From JAPPHA01 sp965220985 (GTDB lineage: Bacteria > Pseudomonadota > Alphaproteobacteria > Rhodobacterales > Rhodobacteraceae), in NCBI GenBank assembly GCA_965220985.1, contig OZ244854.1:2666001-2730000 (forward strand): a DNA stretch of 64,000 nt. Reading direction: 5' to 3'. Positions 35,080-42,266 of the stretch are shown here, piece after piece. The notes beneath the pieces were generated by a model. The model was not told the origin of the DNA. It saw only the letters and a list, made by a program, of their open reading frames with translations, and did no database searches. A program made the position numbers and the translations under genes. How positions within the stretch are numbered: the stretch's first letter is position 1; every line of letters begins with the position of its first letter.

Positions 35080-35721
35080 GAGCGATGCAGCATTTGGGAG
35101 GTATGGGCGCTTGGTGGACCTCCGCGCTCAGTTTTTATTGAAAGTCATCTTGGGGGCGGCGCCATCATGAAGCGCAAGCCGCCTGCGTTGCGCAACATCG
35201 GCATCGACCTCGACATTCGCGCGATCGAGGGCTTCGAATGCGACTATCCGGTCGAGCTTCACCACGGCTGCGCCCACGCGTTCCTGTCCGACTTCGACTT
35301 CCAGGGCGACGAGCTGGTCTATGCGGACCCGCCCTACGTGCTGGCGACGCGCAAGTCGCAGCGCCGCTACCGCCACTACTACACCGACGACGACCACGTC
35401 GAGCTTCTCGACATCCTCAAGTCGCTGCCGGCCCAGGTGATGATCTCCGGCTACCCGTCCCGGCTCTACGACGAGCATCTCTCCGACTGGCGCACGGTGT
35501 CGCTTCAGGTGAACAACCAGTCCTGCGTGGTGACCGAGAAGCTGTGGTTCAACTACGAGCCCGACCGGGTTCACTGGTTCTGGTACGCGGGTCGGGACTT
35601 CACGCGCCGTCAGGCGATCAAGCGCAAGGCCGAGGGCAGGGGTCGCCGCTACGAGAAGCTGTCGCGCGCGGAGCGCCTTGCGGTTCTGGCCGCGATGATG
35701 GCGGTCGAGGTGGAGCCGTGA
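35080..35721 (+). pseudogene. 5'-truncated D12-class DNA adenine methylase
   Basis: Dam-like N6-adenine methyltransferase fragment. The open frame runs from the stop at 35077-35079. Recognisable homology begins near 35116 with PPRSVFIESHLGGGAIMKRKPPA, which holds the SAM-binding motif (E-[ST]-H-L-G-G-G); the ATG at 35167 falls after that motif. NIGIDLDIRAIEGF, the catalytic DPPY in ELVYADPPYVLATR, and LPAQVMISGYPSRLYDE follow, so the rest is intact to the TGA at 35719-35721. The first 20 or so residues, which carry the GGKG segment in this family, are missing and no in-frame start codon precedes the motif. Initiation at 35167 would give 184 residues without a complete SAM site. Its stop overlaps a possible GTG start of tnpC. 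Confidence 0.75.
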
Positions 35722-35723
35722 GC

Positions 35724-37901
35724 ATGTCGCCGGACGCGGCATCTCCAGACGATCTCCGCTGCGAACTGAACGATGCATTGGGCACCGACGTCCTGCCGCC
35801 GCAGGTCGTGGCGGTGATCACGTCGCTGTTCGACCGGTTCATGTCGTCCGATCGCGACGGTTCCCGTCGGATTGCCCAGCTCGAGGCCGAACTTGCCGCC
35901 GAACGAACGGCCAATGCCGAACTCCGGACCGTCGACGCGGCCCGAGATGCCGAGATTGTCGGTCTCAAGGCCGAACGTGCTTCTGACAGAGCGGCCAATG
36001 CCGAGCTCAAGGCCGAACTTGGTGCCGAAAGAGCGAACGGCGCCAAGCAGTCGGCCCGGATCGAAGCCCTCGAGAAAGAGACTCTCGACCTCAAGGCCGA
36101 ACTTGCCGCCGAACGAACGGCCAATGCCGAACTCCGGACCGTCGACGCGACCCGAGATGCCGAGATCTTCGATCTCAAGGCCAAGCTCGCGGCCCGCGAT
36201 GCCGAGATTGCCGATCTCAAGGCCGAACTTGCTTCTGAAAGGGCGAACGGCGCCAAGAAGTCGGCCCGGATCGAAGCGCTCGAGGCAAGCATGGTCGAGA
36301 TAGCCGTCGAGAAAGCTGCCCTTTCCGATCATGTCGCCAAGTTGCAGCGCGCCCAGTTCGGCGCCAGCTCGGAGAAGCAGCACGCTCCCGCCGAGGATGG
36401 CGAGGACAAGGGCGCAGACAAGGGCAACGACGCAGAGGACGATGACGGGAACGGCGAGGACGGCGACGCGGACAACGGCGGCAAGGCGGACGAGGACAAG
36501 GACAAGAAGAAGGGAAAGGGCGGCGGCAAGCAGGGGCGCAAGAAGAATCGCGAAGGGGCCGTCAACGAGACCGGACTGCGCTACACCGACAAGGCTGCGG
36601 TGATCGAGATCATCGTCCCGCCGCCCGAGATCGAGGGACTGTCCGAGAGCGACTACGAGGTGATCGGGGATCGCGTCTAGGCCAGGGTCGCCAGGGTTCC
36701 GTTCGAATATGTCGTCATTGAAAGTCGCTACCTCAAGGTCAAGATCAACGAGACCGGCGCCGTGGTGAGCCCGCCCGCTCAAGAGGGCGTCTTCAAGAAC
36801 AGTCATGCCGACCCCTCCTTCGTCAGCGACATGCTCGTCAAGAAGTTCATGCTGCATCTCCCCGTCAACAGGCAGCAGCACATGCTGAAAGACGCGGGCA
36901 TCTTGCTCAACCGGGCGACGATGAACCAATGGGTCAACAGGGCAGCATCGCTGCCTGAACAGATCAACGAGGCGCAGCTGCGGTCGGTTCTCGACGGCGC
37001 CGTCCTCCAGATGGACGAAACGCCGGTTCGCGCCGGACATTCGCCCGACAGGCACAAGATGAAGACCGGCTACATGTGGCCGGTCCTGGGCGACCGGAAC
37101 GAGGTGGTGTTCACCTTCGCCGAATCACGGGCACACGGGCACGTTCACGACATTCTCGGGGACTGGAGCGGAACCCTGATCAGCGACGGCTACGGCGCCT
37201 ACGCGGCCTATGTCGAGGCCCGCAACGGCGCCGTCAGGCATCAGTCGTGCTGGTCCCACGCCCGACGGAAAATCGCGGAACAGAAGGACAATTGGCCCGA
37301 CATGGTCGCGGAGGCGCTGAGCCTGATCGGCCGGATCTACCGGATCGAGGGCGAAATCAAGGACCGACCGCATCACGAGCGGATGACGGCAAGACAGACC
37401 CGGTCACGGGCGGCGGTCGATGCGTTCTGGGAATGGTGCCAACGGAGACTGGACGACCCGAAACTGACCCCGAAGCACCCCATCCGCAAGGCCATCGACT
37501 ATGCGATGAAGCGCCGCAGCGAACTGGAGACCTTCCTCGATGACCCGGACGTCAGCCCCGACACGAACCGGATCGAGAACGCCATCCGGCCGATCAAGCT
37601 CGGGCAGAAGAACTGGCTCTTCGCATGGAACGAGACCGGCGCACGGAGCGCCGCCATCGTCGCCGGCCTGCTCGCCACCTGCCGCATGCACGACGTCGAC
37701 CCGCAGACCTGGCTGAACGACGTGCTGCTGCGCATCGCCACCCATCCGGCGTCCCGGGTCGACGAACTGACGCCGCGACGCTGGAAGACCCTCTTCGCGG
37801 ACAACCCCATGACATCGGACGTCGCCGCACTCGCCGCACAACTGCTCAGGCCGAACGACGACGGGCGGGGTCGTAGCGCTTCCGGTGCCGCACCACCGTG
37901 A
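35724..37901 (+). pseudogene. tnpC: IS66 family transposase TnpC interrupted by an amber codon
   Basis: DDE transposase of 725 codons with an in-frame TAG at 36678-36680. The N-terminal part (to 36677) is a long coiled coil with a 70-codon internal repeat, the IS66 hallmark KLQRAQFGASSEK, an Asp/Lys-rich linker and ...SDYEVIGDRV. The reading frame continues after the stop with ARVARVPFEYVVIESRYLKVKI, where relatives have an uninterrupted VIGEKVTYRLAQRPGSYVV. The catalytic domain is complete: LQMDETPVRAG, LISDGYGAYAAY, CWSHARRKIAEQ and DTNRIENAIRPIKLGQKNWLF. The zinc-finger cysteines of many IS66 transposases are absent. Unless the stop is suppressed, no full transposase is made. Confidence 0.85.
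35886..36305 (+). repeat. two tandem copies of a 210-bp unit inside tnpC
   Basis: The stretch beginning GCCGAACTTGCCGCCGAACG near 35888 recurs near 36098, and GCGAACGGCGCCAAG at 36033 recurs at 36243, each exactly 210 bases apart. The outer thirds are nearly identical while the middle has diverged without length change. 210 bases equals 70 codons, or ten heptads, so the coiled coil stays in register. Confidence 0.85.
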
Positions 37902-38208
37902 AGTCGATTCCGTCCAAAAGCGCATGAAGCTGGGTCCGCGACAGCGACAGCGCCGCATGACCTGAAGCCGAGGGCGTCGAGAACAGGCCCTGCTCGAGGC
38001 GCTTCGACCAGATGAAGAAGCCGCCCCGCTCGAAGCCCAGCACCTTCACCATCGTGCGCCGACGGTTGATGAAGATGTACCAGCGGCCGCTGGTCGGATC
38101 CTGACGGAGGTGGCGCTCGACCCGCGCGCGCAAGCCGTCGAAGCTGCAGCGCATGTCCGCAGGTTCTTCCGACAGCCAGACGCCCCCTTCGGGCAAGCTG
38201 CCGAGCAT
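37846..38208 (-). CDS. tnpB: IS66 family accessory protein TnpB (Orf2)
   Basis: Protein of 120 residues of the IS66 Orf2 type, needed for transposition but of unclear biochemical role. The family core is visible: DMRCSFDGLRARVERHLRQDPTSGRWYIFINRRR, then MVKVLGFERGGFFIWSKRLEQGLF. The ATG at 38208 overlaps the tnpA stop as ATGA. Its 3' end overlaps the 3' end of tnpC, encoded on the opposite strand, by 56 bases. The sequence seems intact. The open frame extends further upstream to 38541, but this is the shadow of tnpA. Confidence 0.9.
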   Translation of the reverse strand: MLGSLPEGGVWLSEEPADMRCSFDGLRARVERHLRQDPTSGRWYIFINRRRTMVKVLGFERGGFFIWSKRLEQGLFSTPSASGHAALSLSRTQLHALLDGIDFTVVRHRKRYDPARRRSA

Positions 38209-38513
38209 CAGCCGCGTCTCAGGCGAAGAACGACGCCCTCGCCGAGCGACAGTTCGACATCCCAGGCCGGCTCGGGCGCGGCAGACAATTCGACAAAGCC
38301 GCACGAGCCGGTCGACCCGGACCCGGGGGTGAAGCCGAGCTTTCGGCGCCAGTACTGAAGAGACTGGACGGAAATCCCCCGAGAGGCGCAGAAGCTGACC
38401 TGGGTGCCGTCCCAGCGTTCGTGGTCGGCAACGATGCCAGCCCACTCCTCGGCGCTGCGACAAACCCGGACTCGGGAGCCCGATACCGGAACCGGCGACA
38501 ACTCGCTCGTCAT
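38208..38513 (-). CDS. tnpA: IS66 family accessory protein TnpA
   Basis: Protein of 101 residues of the IS66 TnpA type. It contains the HTH-like segment RSAEEWAGIVADHERWDGTQVSFCASRGISVQSLQYWRRKLG typical of the family's DNA-binding accessory protein. The ATG at 38513 follows a GAGGGA ribosome binding site; an upstream TTG in frame is not preferred. It is the gene nearest the element's right end at 38612 and is translationally coupled to tnpB. No disruption is seen. Confidence 0.88.
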   Translation of the reverse strand: MTSELSPVPVSGSRVRVCRSAEEWAGIVADHERWDGTQVSFCASRGISVQSLQYWRRKLGFTPGSGSTGSCGFVELSAAPEPAWDVELSLGEGVVLRLRRG

Positions 38514-38598
38514 GACAATCCCTCGCGTCAAAATCAATCAAACGCAGGAATCACACAACGATCAGGCACCTAACGCAACACCCATTCACGACGCCGAA

Positions 38599-38612
38599 GT
38601 TTCAACGCTTAC
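38599..38612 (-). repeat. IS66-type right terminal end
   Basis: Read on the minus strand from 38612 the sequence is GTAAGCGTTGAAAC, the usual start of IS66-family ends. It lies about 100 bases upstream of tnpA. If it is the end, the 8-base target duplication would be CGTTCGCC at 38613-38620; the left copy is not found. Confidence 0.65.
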
Positions 38613-39064
38613 CGTTCGCCTCGCGACAGGACTCCGGCTGCAGCATGACAGCAGAACTGTCACGCGCAGCGCACCTTCTCACTGGTTCTGATCGAAACAT
38701 TCGTCAAAACACCGCGCTTCGAGGGAAAGACATGGAGGGGATCAGGATTGATCGATGTCGGTGCAATGCAGCGATGCGGGCACGGCGATTTCAAGACAGA
38801 ACTCGGCACACCGAAGAAACAGATCTGGCTTTGCCCGCTTTGAGGATTCTTTGTACGAACTCTCATTGAATGAACGACTGTTGGAAGATCACTCTCTGAC
38901 CGGACGACTGCAAGTCGTTGGCGTGTCGCGTTCAAGCCAAAACATGTCTCTTGTCTCGATGACTCATTGTTGCAGCGAAGTTTTTCTTGATCGGCGGCAC
39001 GATTCGGCCAAAGAATTGTGACCTGTCGAAGTGAGGTGATCGATTCGCGAACAAGGGGGACCTC
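38613..39064. other. intergenic region without recognisable gene
   Basis: About 450 bases between the IS66-type end and a short Rieske-like ORF. It is probably the resumed host sequence. It should contain the promoter for the betaine-type cluster. No gene, repeat or terminator was recognised. Confidence 0.45.
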
Positions 39065-39286
39065 ATGGACCAATCGCGGCTTCAAGGCGTGATACTCCCG
39101 ATCGGTCGTTTGCGCGGGTTTCCAAGTGCGCGTTGCGACGCAATTGAATACTCGAATTCCCTGTTGATGGACCCATCGTTCCGTGTGCCGGCAACCCGAC
39201 GGATTGTTCCGGTCGGTTCCGCATTTCGTGTCTTGTATTGGGCCATGAAGTCACAGGAACGCTGCACCCCATGGAGGCGGCCATGA
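39065..39286 (+). pseudogene. remnant N-terminus of a Rieske oxygenase paralogue, now a leader-like ORF
   Basis: Open frame of 73 codons beginning MDQSRLQGVILPIGRLRGFPSA, which closely matches the first residues of the intact Rieske oxygenase at 40452 (MDHTRLQEVMLPIGRARGLPNA). Similarity continues weakly through AIEYSNSLLMDPSFR against EIEFAEERQVILSRN and then stops. Both copies share the upstream AACAAGGGGGA ribosome binding region. Many third codon positions differ, so this is a diverged paralogue fragment, not a fresh duplication. Its TGA overlaps the ATG of the enolase-superfamily gene at 39283 as ATGA, so it may still act as a translated leader. Confidence 0.6.
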
Positions 39287-40389
39287 AAATCACCAAGATC
39301 ACCGCGTACCAGGCGGACATCGTCACCGCGCGCGGCGGGTATGCCGTTTCGCGCGGACGTGTCGTGCGCTCGGTCGACAACACGATCATTCTTGTTGAAA
39401 CCGACGCGGGCATCACCGGCATCGGCGAGAGCTGCCCCATGGGCACCGACTACCTGCCCTCCTTCCCGGGCGGGGTGCGTGCGGGGCTTGATTTGGTTGC
39501 ACCCGTGGTGCTGAGCCACGATCCGCGCGAGATCGCCACGATCAATTACGAGATGGACAAGGAACTTCTCGGCCATCCGTACGTCAAGACCGCAATCGAC
39601 ATGGCCTGCTGGGACATCCTGGGGAAATCCGCGAACGTGCCCTTGTACAAGCTGTTCGGCGGCATGCTGAATCCCGGTCCGCGTGCGCGCATCGGTCTTT
39701 CGGCCGGTCCGGCGGAGGAAATGGCCCGTATGCTGGCCGAGCGGCAGGCGCAGGGTTACAACCATTTTTCGGCCAAGGTGGGCGACGACCCCGACGAGGA
39801 CATCGCCCGGCTTGGCGAAATCACCGCCGTCCTGAAACCCGGCCAGACCATCGTGGCCGATGCGAACCGCGGTTGGACCGTGCATGGCGCGCTCCGGGTC
39901 TGCCAGGGGATTTCGCACGTGCACAATGTCTATATCGAACAGCCGTGCGACACTTACGAGGAATGCCTGCTGGTGCGCCGGGCCGCACCACAGCCGATGA
40001 TCCTCGACGAGTGCATCGACACCATCGCGTCATTCATGCGAGCCTGGAACGACAAGGCCATGGATTGCGTGAACATCAAGACTGCGCGTCATGGCGGCAT
40101 CACCAACACGCTGCAGCTCCGCAATCTCTGCACACGATTGGGCATCGCCGTGTACATCCAGGACGTGTGGGGGTCGTCGATTTCGGCCTCGGCGATTGCG
40201 CATATCGCGGCGTCCACGCCACCCGAGATGTTCCTCGGCATCTGGGATCCGATCGGTTGGAACGAATCCGATGTCGCCACCGGCGGACCAGAAATGCGCG
40301 AGGGACGCTACTATGCATCCGAACGCCCGGGTCTCGGTGTCGAGCCAATGACGGACGTGCTTGGCGATCCGGTCGCCGAGTACTCGTGA
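39283..40389 (+). CDS. enolase-superfamily (mandelate racemase/MLE) enzyme, possible hydroxyproline-betaine epimerase type
   Basis: Enolase-superfamily enzyme of 368 residues. After the N-terminal capping domain (MKITKITAYQADIV ... ITGIGESCPMGTDYLPSF) the barrel carries the K-x-K-like region HFSAKVGDD, metal ligands in VADANRGW (Asp), YIEQPC (Glu) and MILDECID (Asp/Glu), and the second base Lys in DCVNIKTARHGGI. A K/K pair of this kind fits the MLE-like subgroup with 1,1-proton transfer, such as 4R-hydroxyproline betaine 2-epimerase (HpbD) or cis-3-hydroxyproline dehydratase. GGAGG precedes the ATG at 39283. The Rieske demethylase and dimethylglycine-dehydrogenase-like genes downstream favour a betaine substrate. 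The reaction is inferred. Confidence 0.82.
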   Translation: MKITKITAYQADIVTARGGYAVSRGRVVRSVDNTIILVETDAGITGIGESCPMGTDYLPSFPGGVRAGLDLVAPVVLSHDPREIATINYEMDKELLGHPYVKTAIDMACWDILGKSANVPLYKLFGGMLNPGPRARIGLSAGPAEEMARMLAERQAQGYNHFSAKVGDDPDEDIARLGEITAVLKPGQTIVADANRGWTVHGALRVCQGISHVHNVYIEQPCDTYEECLLVRRAAPQPMILDECIDTIASFMRAWNDKAMDCVNIKTARHGGITNTLQLRNLCTRLGIAVYIQDVWGSSISASAIAHIAASTPPEMFLGIWDPIGWNESDVATGGPEMREGRYYASERPGLGVEPMTDVLGDPVAEYS

Positions 40390-40451
40390 TTTTGTCGAAC
40401 AGTCCTGCGTGGCCCTTCTCTGGCGCCTCGATCAACAACAAGGGGGATGCA

Positions 40452-41624
40452 ATGGATCATACGCGGCTTCAGGAAGTGATGCTTCCGATCGGTCGTGCGC
40501 GCGGTTTGCCGAACGCGCATTACACGAATGAAATCGAGTTCGCGGAAGAACGTCAGGTCATTCTTTCACGCAACTGGGCCGGCGTGGGATTCGGAAAGGA
40601 CATTCCGGATTCCGGTGACGCCATGCCTCTCGAATTCTGTGGCGTCCCGCTTGCCGCCGTTCGGCGCGAGGATGGGACGATTTCGGTTTATCAGAACACC
40701 TGCAGCCATCGCGGCATGACGCTCTTGCAGGAGCGACGAAACATTCGAGGCACCTTTCGGTGTCCGTATCATTCGTGGTGCTACGGACTCGACGGCTCGC
40801 TGCGATCGACGCCGCATGTCGGGGGTCCCGGGCACAACATTCACGCCGACGTCAAACGGGAGGATCTTGGCCTGACCCGGATACCGTCGTGCGTGTACAT
40901 GGACGTCATTTTCGTCAATCTCTCCGGCACCGCCGAGCCGTTCGAGAAGGTTCATGAAGACCTGCTCTCCCGATGGGCCGACTTCGACCAGCCATTTTGG
41001 CATGGCGGCGAAGACAGTTCGTTCTCGATCGACATCGAGGGAAACTGGAAGCTCGCGGTCGAGAACAACTGCGAGAGCTACCACCTTCCGTGGATTCATC
41101 CCGGTCTCAACAGCTACTCGCGTCTCGAAGATCACTACCACATCGAGGAACCGGGCAGCTGTTCGGGGCAGGGGTCCCTGGTCTATCGGCAGATCCAGGA
41201 CGGTGAAGGCCTCAGTTTCCCGAATTTCCAGAATCTGTCGAGCAAATGGGACACCGGATCGGAGTATGTGTCGCTGTTTCCCAATGTGCTCCTCGGCGTG
41301 CACTGCGATCACCTGTTCTCGATCGTCTTGGAGCCGCATGGACCGTCGCTCACGCGCGAGAACGTGTCGCTCTACTACGCCCAACCATCGGTCCGTGACG
41401 AGAAATTCCGCGAGCTTCGCGTGAAGAACGCGGCACAATGGCGCGGGATTTTTCTCGAGGACGTGGGTGTCGTCGAAGGCATGCAGAGGGGGCGGCAGGG
41501 ACCGTGGTTTGACGGCGGGAGGTTTTCGCCGGTCATGGACAGCCCCACCCTCATGTTTCATCAGTGGGTTGCGGGTCAGTATCTGAACGGATCCGGCTCG
41601 GTTCAGCCGGGCAACGCCGCCTGA
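40452..41624 (+). CDS. Rieske non-heme iron oxygenase, probable betaine N-demethylase
   Basis: Rieske-type oxygenase alpha subunit of 390 residues. The [2Fe-2S] ligands are in NTCSHRGMTLL and FRCPYHSWCYGLDG. The mononuclear iron site has AVENNCESYHLPWIHPGLN with the two His ligands. It resembles the quaternary-ammonium demethylase group (stachydrine demethylase Stc2, GbcA, carnitine oxygenase) more than aromatic-ring dioxygenases. AACAAGGGGGA lies before the ATG at 40452, and a much longer upstream frame is not used. No reductase gene adjoins it, so electrons must come from elsewhere. With the flanking epimerase-like and dimethylglycine-dehydrogenase-like genes it fits stepwise removal of N-methyl groups. 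Confidence 0.87.
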   Translation: MDHTRLQEVMLPIGRARGLPNAHYTNEIEFAEERQVILSRNWAGVGFGKDIPDSGDAMPLEFCGVPLAAVRREDGTISVYQNTCSHRGMTLLQERRNIRGTFRCPYHSWCYGLDGSLRSTPHVGGPGHNIHADVKREDLGLTRIPSCVYMDVIFVNLSGTAEPFEKVHEDLLSRWADFDQPFWHGGEDSSFSIDIEGNWKLAVENNCESYHLPWIHPGLNSYSRLEDHYHIEEPGSCSGQGSLVYRQIQDGEGLSFPNFQNLSSKWDTGSEYVSLFPNVLLGVHCDHLFSIVLEPHGPSLTRENVSLYYAQPSVRDEKFRELRVKNAAQWRGIFLEDVGVVEGMQRGRQGPWFDGGRFSPVMDSPTLMFHQWVAGQYLNGSGSVQPGNAA

Positions 41625-41660
41625 TCGTCAATCCGGTTCGATCCGTTGGTTGACGACGAC

Positions 41661-41897
41661 ATGTCTGGCGCGAGCAACGAGCCCGCACAGAGCGAATTCC
41701 TCGACGCCCATTCCAGGAATGATCTTGGGAGACTGGTCGAACTTTATTCCCATATGGGGAATCGACTTCTCGAACAGGGAGAGATCGATGCCGGGTGCTT
41801 CTTCCTGACGCACTCCTACGTCTTTGCGCTCGAGGCGGGCGACCCGCGCAGCGAGGAATTGAAGGCCATTCTGGTGTCCCATGGTCGCGAATCGTGA
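41661..41897 (+). CDS. small conserved hypothetical protein
   Basis: Protein of 78 residues with a helical, tetratricopeptide-like feel: NDLGRLVELYSHMGNRLLEQGEIDAGCFFLTHSYVFALEAGDPRSEELKAILVSHGRE. The pattern of small and aromatic residues and the conserved-looking CFFLTHSYVFALE segment suggest a real gene. The ATG at 41661 is chosen; an in-frame TTG at 41646 is an alternative. It lies between the Rieske oxygenase and the flavoprotein on the same strand, so it is probably cotranscribed. Function is unknown; a helper of the neighbouring demethylases is only a guess. Confidence 0.65.
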   Translation: MSGASNEPAQSEFLDAHSRNDLGRLVELYSHMGNRLLEQGEIDAGCFFLTHSYVFALEAGDPRSEELKAILVSHGRES

Positions 41898-42119
41898 AAC
41901 GTGGATCGGGGATCGCGAATCTCGCCGCGAGCCGCCTGAGCAAAAGACAATCGCAATGCCATTCCGTTCCGCCGACATGTTGGTCGGGCGACCGCTTCCT
42001 TTGCGGCGACTTGAGCGGACTCGGCAAATTGATGTCTTGCAAGCAAAATGTAACCGCCCAGCATTGAGACCTCGGTTTCACCGAGTCAGCTTCACATTGT
42101 CCGATTTGGAGGTGAATTC

Positions 42120-42266
42120 ATGCGGTTGATCATCGAATCCGAGCAGAGCGCGCCTGGGGTCGACGCAAGTTCATCTCGAAACAAATTTCTGCAGTTGCGT
42201 CGGAAAGTGTCGACACGAGGCCTCGACCTTGGCATTAGCCGCCGAGTTCCAGGGAGGCTCAGATGA
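42120..42266 (+). CDS. possible small leader ORF coupled to the demethylating flavoprotein gene
   Basis: Open frame of 48 codons starting MRLIIESEQSAPGVD and ending in a basic stretch. It has a textbook ribosome binding site, TTGGAGGTG, about six bases before the ATG, and its TGA overlaps the ATG of the next gene at 42263 as ATGA. No family recognised. The downstream gene also has its own GGGAGG. It may be a leader peptide or small protein; chance cannot be excluded. Confidence 0.4.
   Translation: MRLIIESEQSAPGVDASSSRNKFLQLRRKVSTRGLDLGISRRVPGRLR

Larger units (their letters stand above)
35131..38612. mobile_element. left-truncated IS66-type element with rearranged gene order
   Basis: The right end is recognisable at 38612, where the minus strand reads GTAAGCGTTGAAAC, a typical IS66-family terminus. 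tnpA and tnpB run leftward from it as expected. tnpC runs rightward from 35724 and meets tnpB tail to tail with a 56-base overlap, whereas IS66 elements normally have tnpA-tnpB-tnpC on one strand. No matching left GTAAGCG end is present upstream, and the methylase fragment there is itself truncated, so the left end was probably lost. The left coordinate is approximate. Confidence 0.7.

Noticed and set aside
35886..36305. Repeats in tnpC considered as a possible CRISPR or variable-number array
   Set aside because: There are only two copies of a 210-base coding unit and no spacers; it is an internal duplication of a coiled coil.
35649..37055. A 468-codon minus-strand frame opposite tnpC
   Set aside because: It mirrors the repetitive coiled-coil coding region and has no independent support.
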